Origin: Proteromonas lacertae
Lineage: Eukaryota > Sar > Bigyra > Opalinata > Proteromonadidae
Assembly: GCA_002245135.1 (NCBI GenBank)
Contig: NGBS01000047.1
Span: 1 to 39,653, forward strand
Length of the DNA: 39,653 nt
Direction: 5' to 3'
Shown here: positions 1 to 9,882 of the stretch, one piece after another
Numbering within the stretch: the stretch's first letter is position 1
How the letters are laid out: each line of letters starts with the position of its first letter
Position numbers and translations under genes: made by a program
Notes under the pieces: model-generated
Databases searched by the model: none
The model's input: the letters and a program-made list of their open reading frames with translations, nothing else
Told to the model about the DNA's origin: nothing

Positions 1-852
1 TTTTTTGGATTTGGTGCAATTGTTGGACCTTTTGTAGTAGGTGGAATGAAAAACTATATGAATGAATCTTATAGAAGTGTTTATTATTTTACTCTTCTTA
101 GTTTTTTTTATTTGGTTTTGCTTCATTTTCTAGCTTTGAAATAACTGAAGTTGAAAATAGTGAATCAGTTATGAATATAAAAACATCATAAAAGATCCAA
201 TGGTTTGGTATATTGGCTTTATATTAGGCTTAATGGAAATATGTGAATTAGGAATAGCTAATTGGAGTGGATTATATTTCCATGATGTATTTGGAATGGA
301 TGTAACAAAGGAAGGAGCTTGGTTTTCATCTGCTTATTATTTTACATTTACATTAGGAAGATTATTCTTTGGATATTTTGTTGAAAAAATAGGATATATG
401 AGATCATTGTATATATGTTGTTTAAGTATAATTGTTATAATGATAATATCATTTTTATTGGTAAAAATGGTATTTATTTATTGTTATTTGTTGGATTACC
501 AGTTGGACTAAATTGGCCAATTACTATGTCAATAGGAGTGAAAATATGGAAAGAAAAAGCACCAATCAATTCTTGTTTTATTATATTCTTACAATCTACA
601 ATAAATTCATTATGCCAACTTGTTATTGGAAATTTAAATAAATATATTGGACCTGGATGGGGATTTAGAAGTATTGTTGTTTATGTGTTTATTACATTCA
701 TTTGTTTGGTCATTTTAAATAGATTTATTGGTAAGACATTAGATGAAGCTCATGAAGAAGAAATTAAGATGAAAAAGAGAATAAAGATAAGGAGAAAAGA
801 AAAGAGAATGAAGTTAATAATTAACCAATCACTTATAACTGGAGAAATTTAA
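1..852 (+). CDS. MFS transporter, C-terminal half (5' partial)
   Basis: Partial gene running in from the left edge. The translation is a string of hydrophobic segments typical of a major facilitator superfamily sugar or organic-solute carrier, and the pattern best resembles the fucose-permease/MFSD4 branch. A helix near the start (GAIVGPFVVGG) is followed by a cytoplasmic linker. Later helices include a GLPVGLNWP stretch like MFS helix 10, and the protein ends in a Lys/Glu-rich tail. The reading frame changes three times (about 100-140, 160-195 and 460-500). The first two can be bridged by possible short introns (for example 160-194), but the third looks like a missing A in an A run near 464, because the two frames together give a normal helix 9, a KNG loop and helix 10. 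Substrate unknown. Either a real gene in uncorrected sequence or a decaying copy; the family call is moderately sure. Confidence 0.6.
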
Positions 853-929
853 GTTAAGGTATTTATGATATATATTTTGTTGTTTTGAATATTATTAAAC
901 TCAGTTAAAAGAAATAATTACAGCAACAA

Positions 930-1655
930 TTAAATTATACTGATTTTACTATTCTTTACTAACTCATCCAACTCTTTTCTAATCTTCATCAAACTATTAA
1001 AATATCTTTCATATCGAGGAACTAATAGATTTATATCACTTGATATTTTAGATATTGCTGGATAAGAAGCTGTAATATACTCTGCCTGTTTGAATGCTTG
1101 AAGAGTTGATTCTGGATGTGAAAGAATAATAGCGGAGGATAAGAAAAAGTTACAAAATGTCTCTTGATATTCTGGTTGAATAGATATAAAACCTTTTGAA
1201 TAACTATTATAATTTACTAAATAAATAACAAATACTCTTTTTGAAGTTTTTCAGCTATTTTATCACTTTTAGATACTGTATCTCTGATCTATTTAGTTGT
1301 AAAAACAGAATTATGTGAATACAATTCGATTAATGTATGTAATACTGCCTATTTGCTGTGATAAAGATTTTTCTGATATTATATCTTTATATTGTTCTTC
1401 AAATTTTTGCTTTTCTAATTTTCTTGTCAACTAAGAGATTAAATTACAAATATACTTCGTAGTATGTTGTAAAAGCCTTATCTAACTCTTTTAATACTTC
1501 AATATATGTCGGAATAGGAATTTTTATATCATTTACTTCCTATACTGATAAACATATGAAAATACTTCTTCAATATTGTATTTCTGATTTAAATACTCTA
1601 AACCATTAAATGATTTTTTTCTGTCATCATCCCAAACGTTCTCACTCTCTTCCAT
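930..1655 (-). CDS. Unrecognised alpha-helical protein, 202 aa
   Basis: I do not recognise this protein. It reads as five exons joined by four mini-introns of 26, 25, 34 and 32 nt, each starting GTAT and ending TAG or TTAG, and the total closes to exactly 203 codons including TAA. The start ATG (1655-1653) is followed by an acidic N-terminus (MEESENVWDDD). The rest is predicted to be mostly helical with a Lys/Glu-rich middle (LTRKLEKQKFEEQYK) and a conserved-looking C-terminal block (PEYQETFCNFFLSSAIIL) ending in a short charged helix. There is no signal peptide, membrane segment or catalytic motif. It shares a 62-nt divergent promoter region with the thioredoxin gene on the other strand. The size and helical make-up would suit a subunit of a cytoskeletal or kinetochore complex, but that is only a guess. 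Confidence 0.6.
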
Positions 1656-1682
1656 TTCGAAAATAAATTCAAATTTTAAAAT

Positions 1683-1690
1683 AAGCTTGA
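1683..1690. promoter_or_regulatory. AAGCTTGA element in divergent promoter
   Basis: AAGCTTGA lies almost exactly midway between two divergent start codons (1655 on minus, 1718 on plus), 27 nt from each. The same word or a close variant occurs upstream of many other genes in this window, so it is a candidate core promoter element. Confidence 0.4.
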
Positions 1691-1717
1691 TTTTGATTTG
1701 AAAGTCAGAAAATTAAA

Positions 1718-2221
1718 ATGCCAAGATTTACAGTATATTAACATACTAGTAATTATTTATAGATATTAATCGTAGTACTATTGTTTGGCCTAGCTATTTG
1801 TAATGATGGAAAGAGGATTTGGAGATAAATATGACTGGCATAATCTTGAAGATGGGTTTAAAACTATCAAAAGAACAGAACAAAGTTGCTATGATAGTGA
1901 TTCATAAATCATGGTGTGGAGCTTGTAAGAGACTTGCTCCTCAATTTGCAGAAAGTGAAGAGATATTAAATCTAAGTGCACAGTTTGTTATGATAAACGT
2001 TCAAGATGATGAAGAACCAAAAGACAAGTTATATGCTCCAGGTATGTAAAATTTATTTTAATTCATGAATAGATGGTGGTTATATTCCAAGAATTTTGTT
2101 TATGAAGCCTAATGGTGAAATAATATATGAGGCAAATAGTGGAAATAAAGGATACAACTATTTTCATTCATCTCCAGCTAGTATAGTGAAAGCCATGGAA
2201 TATGCTCTTGCCAATTCATAG
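1718..2221 (+). CDS. ER thioredoxin-like protein, TXNDC12/ERp18 type
   Basis: A small secretory-pathway thiol-disulfide protein. The N-terminus reads as a signal peptide (MPRFT, then ILIVVLLFGLAIC), split after codon 5 by a 30-nt intron (1733-1762). The mature part starts RGFGDKYDWHNLEDGL, matching the WGDDISW region of human TXNDC12. The active site is WCGACK, the same CGAC form as ERp18. A second intron (2042-2072, 31 nt) falls inside the DGGYIPRI segment that holds the family's cis-proline loop. About 146 aa, close to the family size. There is no clear KDEL-type tail; it ends ...ALANS. The frame needs two single-base corrections, both an extra G in a GATGG context (about 1805 and 1855), probably sequencing errors. 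Expected role: disulfide formation or isomerisation in the ER. Confidence 0.85.
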
Positions 2222-2551
2222 ATTATTATATTAATAAAAAGGTAACATAAATAATTATGTTTACATTCTTTTTTTAATAGATTTGATTAATAAATATCAT
2301 ACATTCATTTCTTTACTGCTATAAAGAAATAATGATCAACTTATTATACATATATATCCACAATTACATAAATATCCATAATTAAATATTTTCCCTTAAA
2401 TAATTCAACAGTATCTTCATTATATGATTATTTTAGAGTTTCGGGTATTAATATATTCATGTGATAGTTTAATAAAGTATAAAAACAAAAAATAAGAAAA
2501 TTTATAGATTTGGCTTGATTTGCTTTGAAAATAAACTAAAATTTCTTAACA
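2222..2551. other. Intergenic, no gene seen
   Basis: AT-rich spacer between the thioredoxin stop and the pseudokinase start, with no sustained reading frame or RNA gene. It holds TATA-like runs and, at 2512-2518, GGCTTGA, a variant of the recurrent upstream element, 33 nt before the next ATG. Confidence 0.6.
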
Positions 2552-4594
2552 ATGGAAGGATTTGAATGTATAAGTGGTGAATATTTAGTATATTAGAATG
2601 ATATTTAATATAAAATAGCTGATAAAAGTGATAAAGAAGAATGAGTTATCTGTTTTATTAGAAATAAAAGAAATAAAAAGTAATAAGTTAAAGTTTGTGA
2701 AGATTTATTGCCGAAATAATGTGAACTTGAGATGTGTAGACGATTTTGTAGAAAAGTTAGAAAAATTGAGAGAATTACAAATTCCCAATGTTTTGATGTA
2801 TGAAAAATACATAATTAATGAAAAATATGTTATATTGATAATGAAAAAGTATGATAATAATTTAGAAGGGTTAATGTTAAAGAAAGAGTTAAAAGAGATA
2901 GAAATAAATGAAATAATGTTAAAATTGATAAAAGCTATAAAGATATTACAAGAGAATGGTATGATATATAACAATATCAAATTGAATAATTTACTATTGG
3001 AAGAAGATGGAGATATAATGATAGTTGATAATTTAAAGTATTTATTATTGAAGTATAGAATTGATAATATAAAAAGTGATACGGATGATATAATGTATTT
3101 AAGTCCAGAAATACTAAATAAAGAAAAAATGAATATAAAAAGTGATGTGTGGAATATAGGAATGGTATATTATACATTATTGACAAAAGAAAATCCATGT
3201 AAAACTGATTTATCATGTTTTTCAATAATACCAATAACTTCGTTTAGATATGAAAATAATAAAAAACTGAATCAATCATACAATAATATTTTATCTAAAT
3301 TACTCACAGTGGATGAAAAAAATCGAATGACAATTGATGAATTACTGTTCCAAATAAATATGATTTATTTGATGGAATTATTGGTAGAAGAGGAAAAAGA
3401 AAAAGCAAATAAATTAATGAGAGAAATGACAAATAATAATTCTCAAAAAGATAATTGTGAAATGTATGAGATGATAGGAGATTATTATTATGATAATGTA
3501 TATTTGAATTATTTATTGAATGATTAGGAAGATTATGTAGAAGCGCATTCATGTTATAAAAACGGATTAAAATATGCTATGACATATAATGAAAAAGAAT
3601 TCTTTTATAATAGTTTAGGATGTTGTTATACTGATATGGTATATAGATATAATAAATAATATTGAATAGAAACATTACAATAAAGCAATTACATGTTTTA
3701 AAAAAGCTTTACTATTTTGTTCACCAAAAGAAAATAGTGATAAATTTAATATTTTAAATAATGGAAATATTATAAATAATGGAACTATAATAAATAATGG
3801 AAATAACGTTGGTTTTCCAATTATATGTACATTTGTTTCAAAAAACTATTTATCAAAAGATGTAAAATCATATTCAAGTAAAGAAATGAATTATTATAGT
3901 ATAGGAGAATGTTACAGGAGGATGGTATACTCTAAATATCAATAACTTGTAATAGAATCATTATGCAAATGCAGTTTCTTATTACAAAATCGCATTGAAA
4001 TATTCTATATCAGATGAAAATAAAGAAAAAAATAATAGAATGGTAGGAGATAGCTATTATGAATTGGTATGCATATTATTCTAATTGTTACTAGAAGGAT
4101 TATGAAAAAGCAATTCCTTACTTTTTAAAAGCAATAAAATATCCTTCATCATACGAATATAGAGGATTCAGTTGTAACAGTTTAGGTTGTTGTTATTATA
4201 ATTTAGTATATTCATTAATATTAAGCTAAATAGAAAAATTATAATGAAGCAGCAAAATATCATCAAATGTCTTTAGAATGTTCATATAATGAAAATGATA
4301 AATACAACGAAGCCATAAATGTAGCAAATTGTTATTTAATGTTGGGAGATAAAGAAAAGACAATTCACTATTTAAATGAAGTAAAAGAAGATATATGCGA
4401 TGATTATACAAAATATTTGTATAATAAAGCAATGGGAAATTATTTTCTTATTATTGTATTAATTGTTTTCTAATATATTTTGTAAATAGAAAGAAAAAGA
4501 AAAGAGCATTGATTATTTGGAAAAATCCTTAAAATATGCTAGTTATGATTATGAAGTTGAAGATATTAATTCATTATTAAAAGAATTGAATTAA
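2552..4594 (+). CDS. Pseudokinase with C-terminal TPR-like repeats, 609 aa
   Basis: The start is ATG 2552 (MEGFECISGEYL), followed by a 31-nt intron (2588-2618); the frame then closes to 609 codons through seven introns. Residues about 20-280 have a protein-kinase fold: a VKIY lysine near residue 40, SPE near 175 in place of APE, and SDVWNIG as subdomain IX. The catalytic loop reads YNNIKLNN, so the HRD aspartate is replaced by Asn. The Mg-binding DFG is VDN. It is therefore probably catalytically inactive. From about residue 305 to the end come TPR/Sel1-like units (pattern K-Y--A---Y--AL-Y, ending G-CY--L), each set off by phase-0 mini-introns. Likely a scaffold or regulated adaptor; partners unknown. 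The long Asn/Gly insert in the second repeat looks like low-complexity expansion. Confidence 0.85.
3498..4489 (+). repeat. TPR exon array: 37-codon repeats divided by phase-0 mini-introns
   Basis: Six phase-0 introns lie at 3498-3527, 3639-3669, 3925-3955, 4067-4094, 4206-4233 and 4456-4489. The exons between them are 111, 255, 111, 111 and 222 nt long, i.e. 37, 85, 37, 37 and 74 codons. Each intron falls at the same place in the repeat, between the CY--L end of one unit and the K-Y--A start of the next. The 222-nt exon is a double unit without the intron; the 255-nt exon carries a low-complexity insert. Confidence 0.85.
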
Positions 4595-4814
4595 AGAAGT
4601 TAATATTCTTCCATAATTACACCATTTTACTATAAAGATATTCTATATTGCAATTTTAACACAGTTATGTTAATAATGAGAATGCGTATGAAAATGTGTA
4701 TGAATAATACCAACATAACAATACTTATATATAACATTAATAAATATCCTTCTTTTTAATGGATTTGGTTAATATAGCAGCATAAATCATTCTATATCAA
4801 TAATAATAATAAAA
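4595..4814. other. Intergenic between convergent genes
   Basis: 220 nt of AT-rich 3' flank shared by two converging genes. No coding frame or RNA structure is evident. Confidence 0.5.
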
Positions 4815-5909
4815 TCATACAAATGTAACAATTTTATTAAGTGCAACACATGCATAATGATCAAATATACCTTTTATTTCTAATACTGATTTACCAGAGA
4901 CAAGATTGATAAGCTGTTGTCTTTCTTGTATATTTAAATTATTATGAATCATTCCTAAATAATCCTATCAAATATAAATTATTATTACCATAAACCATAC
5001 ACTAATAACAGTTTGAAGAGTGAATATATCTGGATATCTAGTTATAAATGATTTTGTAGCTGATTTTATTATTTCAGTATTAAAACAATCATAATTTGAA
5101 GATATACCAAAGAATAACATCGTTACATTACCATCAATTGGTTTAAATGATTGAATATAATTTATAATTGTATTATAAACAGGCAAAGTAAGAGGAACTG
5201 GATATGTATAATCAAAATTGATTAATATTATCCCGATTCTGTTATGAAGTTCAGTTTTACAATCTTCAAACATATATTTAAGTATTCTATTTATATATAT
5301 AATAAATGATTCATATTATGTATATACTGATAAGTATCATTACCATGAAGTTGAGAAATTGAATCTAACTCTAAACCATAGTATTTTGCTTGTAGTTTTG
5401 CACATAGCACTTTCACTAATAAATGCTTACCTGAATGAATTGGTCCTGATATTAAATATTTACCATCGTTTTCAGTAAATGTGTGATTACATATATTATA
5501 ACATATTTTATCAAATTCAGCTTTTATTTCTTCTAATCCATATATATCACTATATCTCAATGGTTTTGGATCTTCCATTTTTAGAAATGATCGAAGTGGT
5601 GAAGGATTTGGTGTGTGTATAGGTGAACGATCAATCGCTCTAGTTGTGTATGTCTGAATAGAACGATATCCTTCACTTTTCAACTTCTCAGCTTTTGTTA
5701 AACAGTAATCACACAACGATTGAGGATAAGAACGAGCAGTCTCTGGTAGCTCTATTTAAAAATCACATAGATGTTTTAAAATACGTTTACAGTATAATAG
5801 ATATTGATTAGATGCTTTAACATACAAATCGTAAGCATAATGTGGATTACTGTTTGCAACTGAATCAGCTTGCTTCTGTGAATTCTGAGCTTCATTAAAA
5901 AGATCCATT
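4815..5909 (-). CDS. MIT-domain AAA protein, Vps4/katanin-like, with degraded ATPase motifs
   Basis: The N-terminal about 80 residues look like an MIT domain (AYDLYVKASNQYLLY ... AEKLKSEG), the ESCRT-III-binding module of Vps4 and spastin. A linker rich in Ser/Pro follows, then an AAA core starting YSDIYGLEEIKAEFDKI, which matches the Vps4 WNDVAGLEGAKEAL region. Walker A is GPIHSGKH, with the final Thr/Ser replaced by His. The Walker B position reads IILINFDY rather than IIFIDEID, losing the catalytic Glu and the preceding Asp. It is therefore probably a pseudo-ATPase. Three introns of 33, 41 and 36 nt; stop TGA. About 323-327 aa, shorter than Vps4 (about 440), and lacking the usual arginine-finger and C-terminal helix signatures. 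ATG 5909 gives the better MIT start but needs one base removed from a CC; ATG 5896 reads straight through. Confidence 0.75.
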
Positions 5910-6090
5910 TTTCACTAACAAAAGTATTTACAGTAGTTATTACACAACAACAGAAACACTACCTTCTAATCATTTAATACACCCAAAGACACAGTTGATA
6001 AACAGTTAAAATTAAACTTAATTAATTAATACGAAAACTAACTAATTATTACTCATTTTCTCTTTAAAACTACTAAATGATTGATTTGTA

Positions 6091-9000
6091 TTAAAATAAA
6101 GACCTTCTGACACTTCTATGAGATGCAACAGAACTACTAGCAGATGAATGTCTCTTTTTACTAGAAGATTTTGGAGGAGTAGGTTTAATTACTCTTCTAT
6201 TATTACTATAACTCCTTCTATGTTGTGCTGATGAATATTTTTCTATATCATCATCAGGATCAGGTTCAGGTGTGAATATGTGAGTATATCTGAATAATTG
6301 TGGTTGTTGAGGAGGTTTGGGTGGAGGTTTGGGTATAGGCTTGAACGAAGAATTATTTTCATTATTTCCATTATCTTCTTCTTCTTCTTCCACTGATGGT
6401 GTTTTAACTTTTTCTTTTTCTATTATTTTCTTTTTTAATGATTCTAATTGTGATTTTAATTCTTTAATTTCTTTATTCTGTTTCTCAATTCTGTCTTCAT
6501 ACACTTTATTATTATTATTATTATCACAATTTAAACTATTAATTTCATTCTCTAGTTGTTGAGGTGATATATATTTAATATTATGACATTTCAATATTCT
6601 ATTCGTATGAATCAAATAATTAATCGATTTATGCAACTTTGGTTTTGTATTCTGTAAAGTAACAGTTGACTCTTTGATCATTTTCTTATACTGATTTATT
6701 CTATTCATATTCACTTTATATTTATATTCTATTCTATTAATAAACCACTTTTGTATTACTCTAACTTGATATTCATAGTTTTTATATTTCATCAACAATT
6801 CATTCATTTTTATATTATTTTCATCACTGTAGTTATTATGTAATGAATATTCAGTTGGTTCAAAAACAAATAATTCTTTCATTCTTACCAAAATCATAGA
6901 TTTTAATATATTCTTCATAAACGTACTATTACTATTCATTCTATTTAACTTAGCAGTAAACATTTCAATTGACATTCTTTCTTTTAATGTAGAAAGTGTT
7001 TGATTGAATATTTGTAGGAATTTAGATGGAGTTATAATTGAAGATATAATCTGCATACATTCATTATTGCTATTACTACTAGTATCAAAATTAGAAGGAA
7101 TAAAGATATTAAATGATAATTGAGGGATATAAACTAAAACACAATTAGAAGAGATTGAATGAAATAACTTTAAGAATTTACTTACTTCTATTTTTGATAT
7201 ATTATTATTAGAATTATCAGATGTAACAGTTGATGATGAAATAGAAGTAATTGATTCTGTAGATAAAGTGGTAGATGAATTTCTGTTATGATCATTATAA
7301 GTTAATATATAATTACTCTCTGGCGGTTCATATATTGGATTTTCCACCATTGGACCAATAATCTGTTTCTCCACTAACAATAATGATAATACAAATAACT
7401 GATTCCATTTTACGAATATATTTAAATATAACTTACAGATTATTTCTATTGAATAGTTTGTGATTAATTTATTGGATAAAATATATATCCCATATTCTCT
7501 ATCTTTTAATTGGTTAATTGTTTGATTGATTATTGGATTGGTTGGTGAAATTATCGAATCATCAATTAGTAAAACGGCTAAATTATTATTATTATGTAAT
7601 TGTGGTTCTGGAATTATATATGTTAAAGTTGTTCTGATCTTGTAATAATTCATTTTGTTATTTTGATTAGTATTGAATTTCGTTGGTATTTTAACATTCA
7701 AAATACAATAAAATACACCTAATACATACACTGAAATACGTATTTCTTCGTATAAGTTCTTACTTTCATTATTAATAGTATAATGAATAGGAAATCTTAC
7801 TGGAAAATCCCACATGTAAAATATATCATAATTCTGTTCTGTAACGGTAATATTACTGGTAACATTTTCAAAAAGAAATGAAATCATTGATCCACACTTA
7901 TAATCGATATTTATATGATTGTTATTAATATATTCATATATTTCAGCTAAAAACACTTTTTGATGGAATGAACAAGTCCAGATGTCGATTAATCCTTCTA
8001 TTAAAATAAATCATAAATATTATACTTGTAAATTTCTTGTTTGGAATACAATAACACTGAAAATATATCCGATCTTTTGGATTTCTTTGTTTAATAACAT
8101 TCATTTTATTATTAATATTATATATATCTTGATTTAAAGCAGCTTTTTGCATATATTTAAATTCATTTAATAAAATTAAAATGTGTTTTAATTTCTTAAA
8201 ATATAATCTGTCTTTTTTACCTCTGTAATGTTTTTGTATAAATAATATCACTTTCTCTTTTGTTTTTATATCTATTCCATCATATACTCTATCACAGATA
8301 ATATCATTTTCTATTATTTCTTTACATATATTCGTTATATTTTGTTTTTTATTACTGTATTTTGAATGTATAAATTTCTGTATTTTTATTACATTTGCAT
8401 GTATTATTTTGTATTTATGTTTATTAATATACATTCTGATAATCGATTGAATAACAACAATACTCTTTTTTATTTTCAAATACTTTTTTCTATTTATATA
8501 TCCTCTAACATTCTTTTGTATAATTGTTATACTATTAGTTTTGTTATTAAACTCTTCTTCATTCATATTCTTTATCATATTATATTCTTTCCTTTGTTTT
8601 ATCCCTCTGTAATGCTTAGAAACCCATCAATTGAACCATTTTCATCATTTCTATTCGTTTATTATACTCTTTTCTCACTTTCCTACCTATGAAATGTTTA
8701 GATAAAAACAATTGAATCATTTTCAATATTTCCATTCTTTTTCTAAAAAATCTTCTTATTTTTCTACCTCGGTAATGCTTTGATAAAAATAACTGAATCT
8801 TTACTTTCTCTTTATTCAACTTCCTTCTACTTTTCTCTTTCTTCTTCTTTATTCTATCGTTAATAATCTGTTCCAATGATTTAATATGATATTTATGAAT
8901 TCTATAAACTTTTTGAATTAGTTTTACTGCAATTATCATTTCTACACTTACATTTAGTATTTCTGCTGTTGGTCTGAAACTAATTAAAGACTTCACTTCA

Positions 9001-9802
9001 TCTTGAGGCTCAGGGAATTTGAGTGGTAAATGGTGTAATTGCATTCCTTTCAATTTCTTCTAATTCTTTTTCGTCTTATTTCTCTTTGTTTTTCTCTTTT
9101 CAGTTGTTTCAATATCATATTTGCTAAACATTTACGAAAACTATTTTTAATATATATATATATAAATATACAATGCTTGTATTGCTATTATTGCTATTAT
9201 TAATTTATTATTTCTATAAGCTATATAAATCTGCTTTGCTAAATGTTGTTTTAATTTCAGTCTTTTCTTTTGATAATATTCTTTATACTTATGTTGTATT
9301 ATTGAAGCTGATATATTATCATGTTTTACTTTCTTTATTTTTTCTTCTTCTTCTTCTTCCTCTACAACTTTCATTGGAGGTGTAATTGGTCTTGATATTG
9401 ACAATCGTGGATTTGATGAGGGTGAAGGCATTATTGATCTTCTGAATTGATTGACTGGTGTAGCTAATAGTTTGTGACTCTCTTCGTATTCTATAACCAT
9501 ATTTGTATACATTGACAATAATCTTGGTCTGGAATACCATTCATCACTATCTGAATTGGTATCCTTCCAATGTACTTTATAGTTAATCAAACCTGATGGT
9601 TCTACTCTTCTATCTACTATTTTTTCGATTTCATCATCGTCATCTTCGTCATCATCATCAAGCACTTTTTCATCATCTGAATATGTTATTTCTATATTTT
9701 GTGGTGTTTTACTTCCTTCATCTTCATCATCATCATCTCTATAAGTAATAATATACAATATACAAATTGTATAAATCATCATCATCATCTTCATTCACTC
9801 AT
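6091..9802 (-). CDS. Chromodomain plus multi-IQ protein, long C-terminal region
   Basis: The minus-strand N-terminus is Asp/Glu-rich and is followed by a chromodomain (EKIVDRRVEPSG, YKVHWKD, EWYSRP) at about 9640-9480. The cage Trp of VHWK is present, but the first cage aromatic is not obvious. Repeated IQ motifs then occupy about 9300-8300, for example IQKNVRGYINRKKY, VIQSIIRMYINKHKY and three near-copies of LSKHYRGRK. These would bind calmodulin or myosin light chains. After an intron of 28 nt near 7990-8017 comes a 600-residue region of unknown fold with a coiled coil, a Pro-rich stretch and a Ser/Arg-rich tail. Introns of 25 and about 31 nt lie at the N-terminal side. The joins near 8630 and 9050 each need about one base changed or an unusual intron, and the first ATG (9802) is one base out of frame. 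It could be two adjacent genes, but IQ repeats on both sides argue for one. Confidence 0.6.
8590..8805 (-). repeat. Tandem 27-residue IQ-type repeats
   Basis: Three consecutive, closely similar units of about 81 nt lie in the IQ protein. They read IQLFLSKHYRGRKIRRFF, then IQLFLSKHFIGRKVRKEY, then VQL..SKHYRGIKQRKEY. The spacing and near-identity point to recent tandem duplication. The third unit has one extra G in a GGG run that breaks the frame. Confidence 0.7.
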
Positions 9803-9850
9803 TTTAAAATTCTATTGTTTAGAATAAATTTAATTTAAAAAAATAACCGC

Positions 9851-9865
9851 AAGCTTTCTTCAAGC
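9851..9865. promoter_or_regulatory. AAGCTTTCTTCAAGC element upstream of ankyrin gene
   Basis: A near-palindromic pair of AAGCTT and TCAAGC half-sites, 18 nt before ATG 9883 and in the 80-nt gap between divergent genes. It matches the element upstream of other genes here. Confidence 0.35.
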
Positions 9866-9882
9866 CATCCGTTTTTGAAAGA

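Noticed and set aside
3525-4235. In-frame TAG and TAA codons in the TPR region read as a reassigned code (stop = Gln, as in some oxymonads and ciliates)
   Set aside because: Each stop lies inside a 28-34 nt segment starting GTAT and ending TAG; removing it joins conserved repeat sequence in frame. Long conserved genes here contain no internal TAA or TAG.
1800-9060. Programmed ribosomal frameshifting at GATGG sites
   Set aside because: The sites lie in unrelated genes, lack a shared downstream stimulator, and are equally explained by homopolymer errors.
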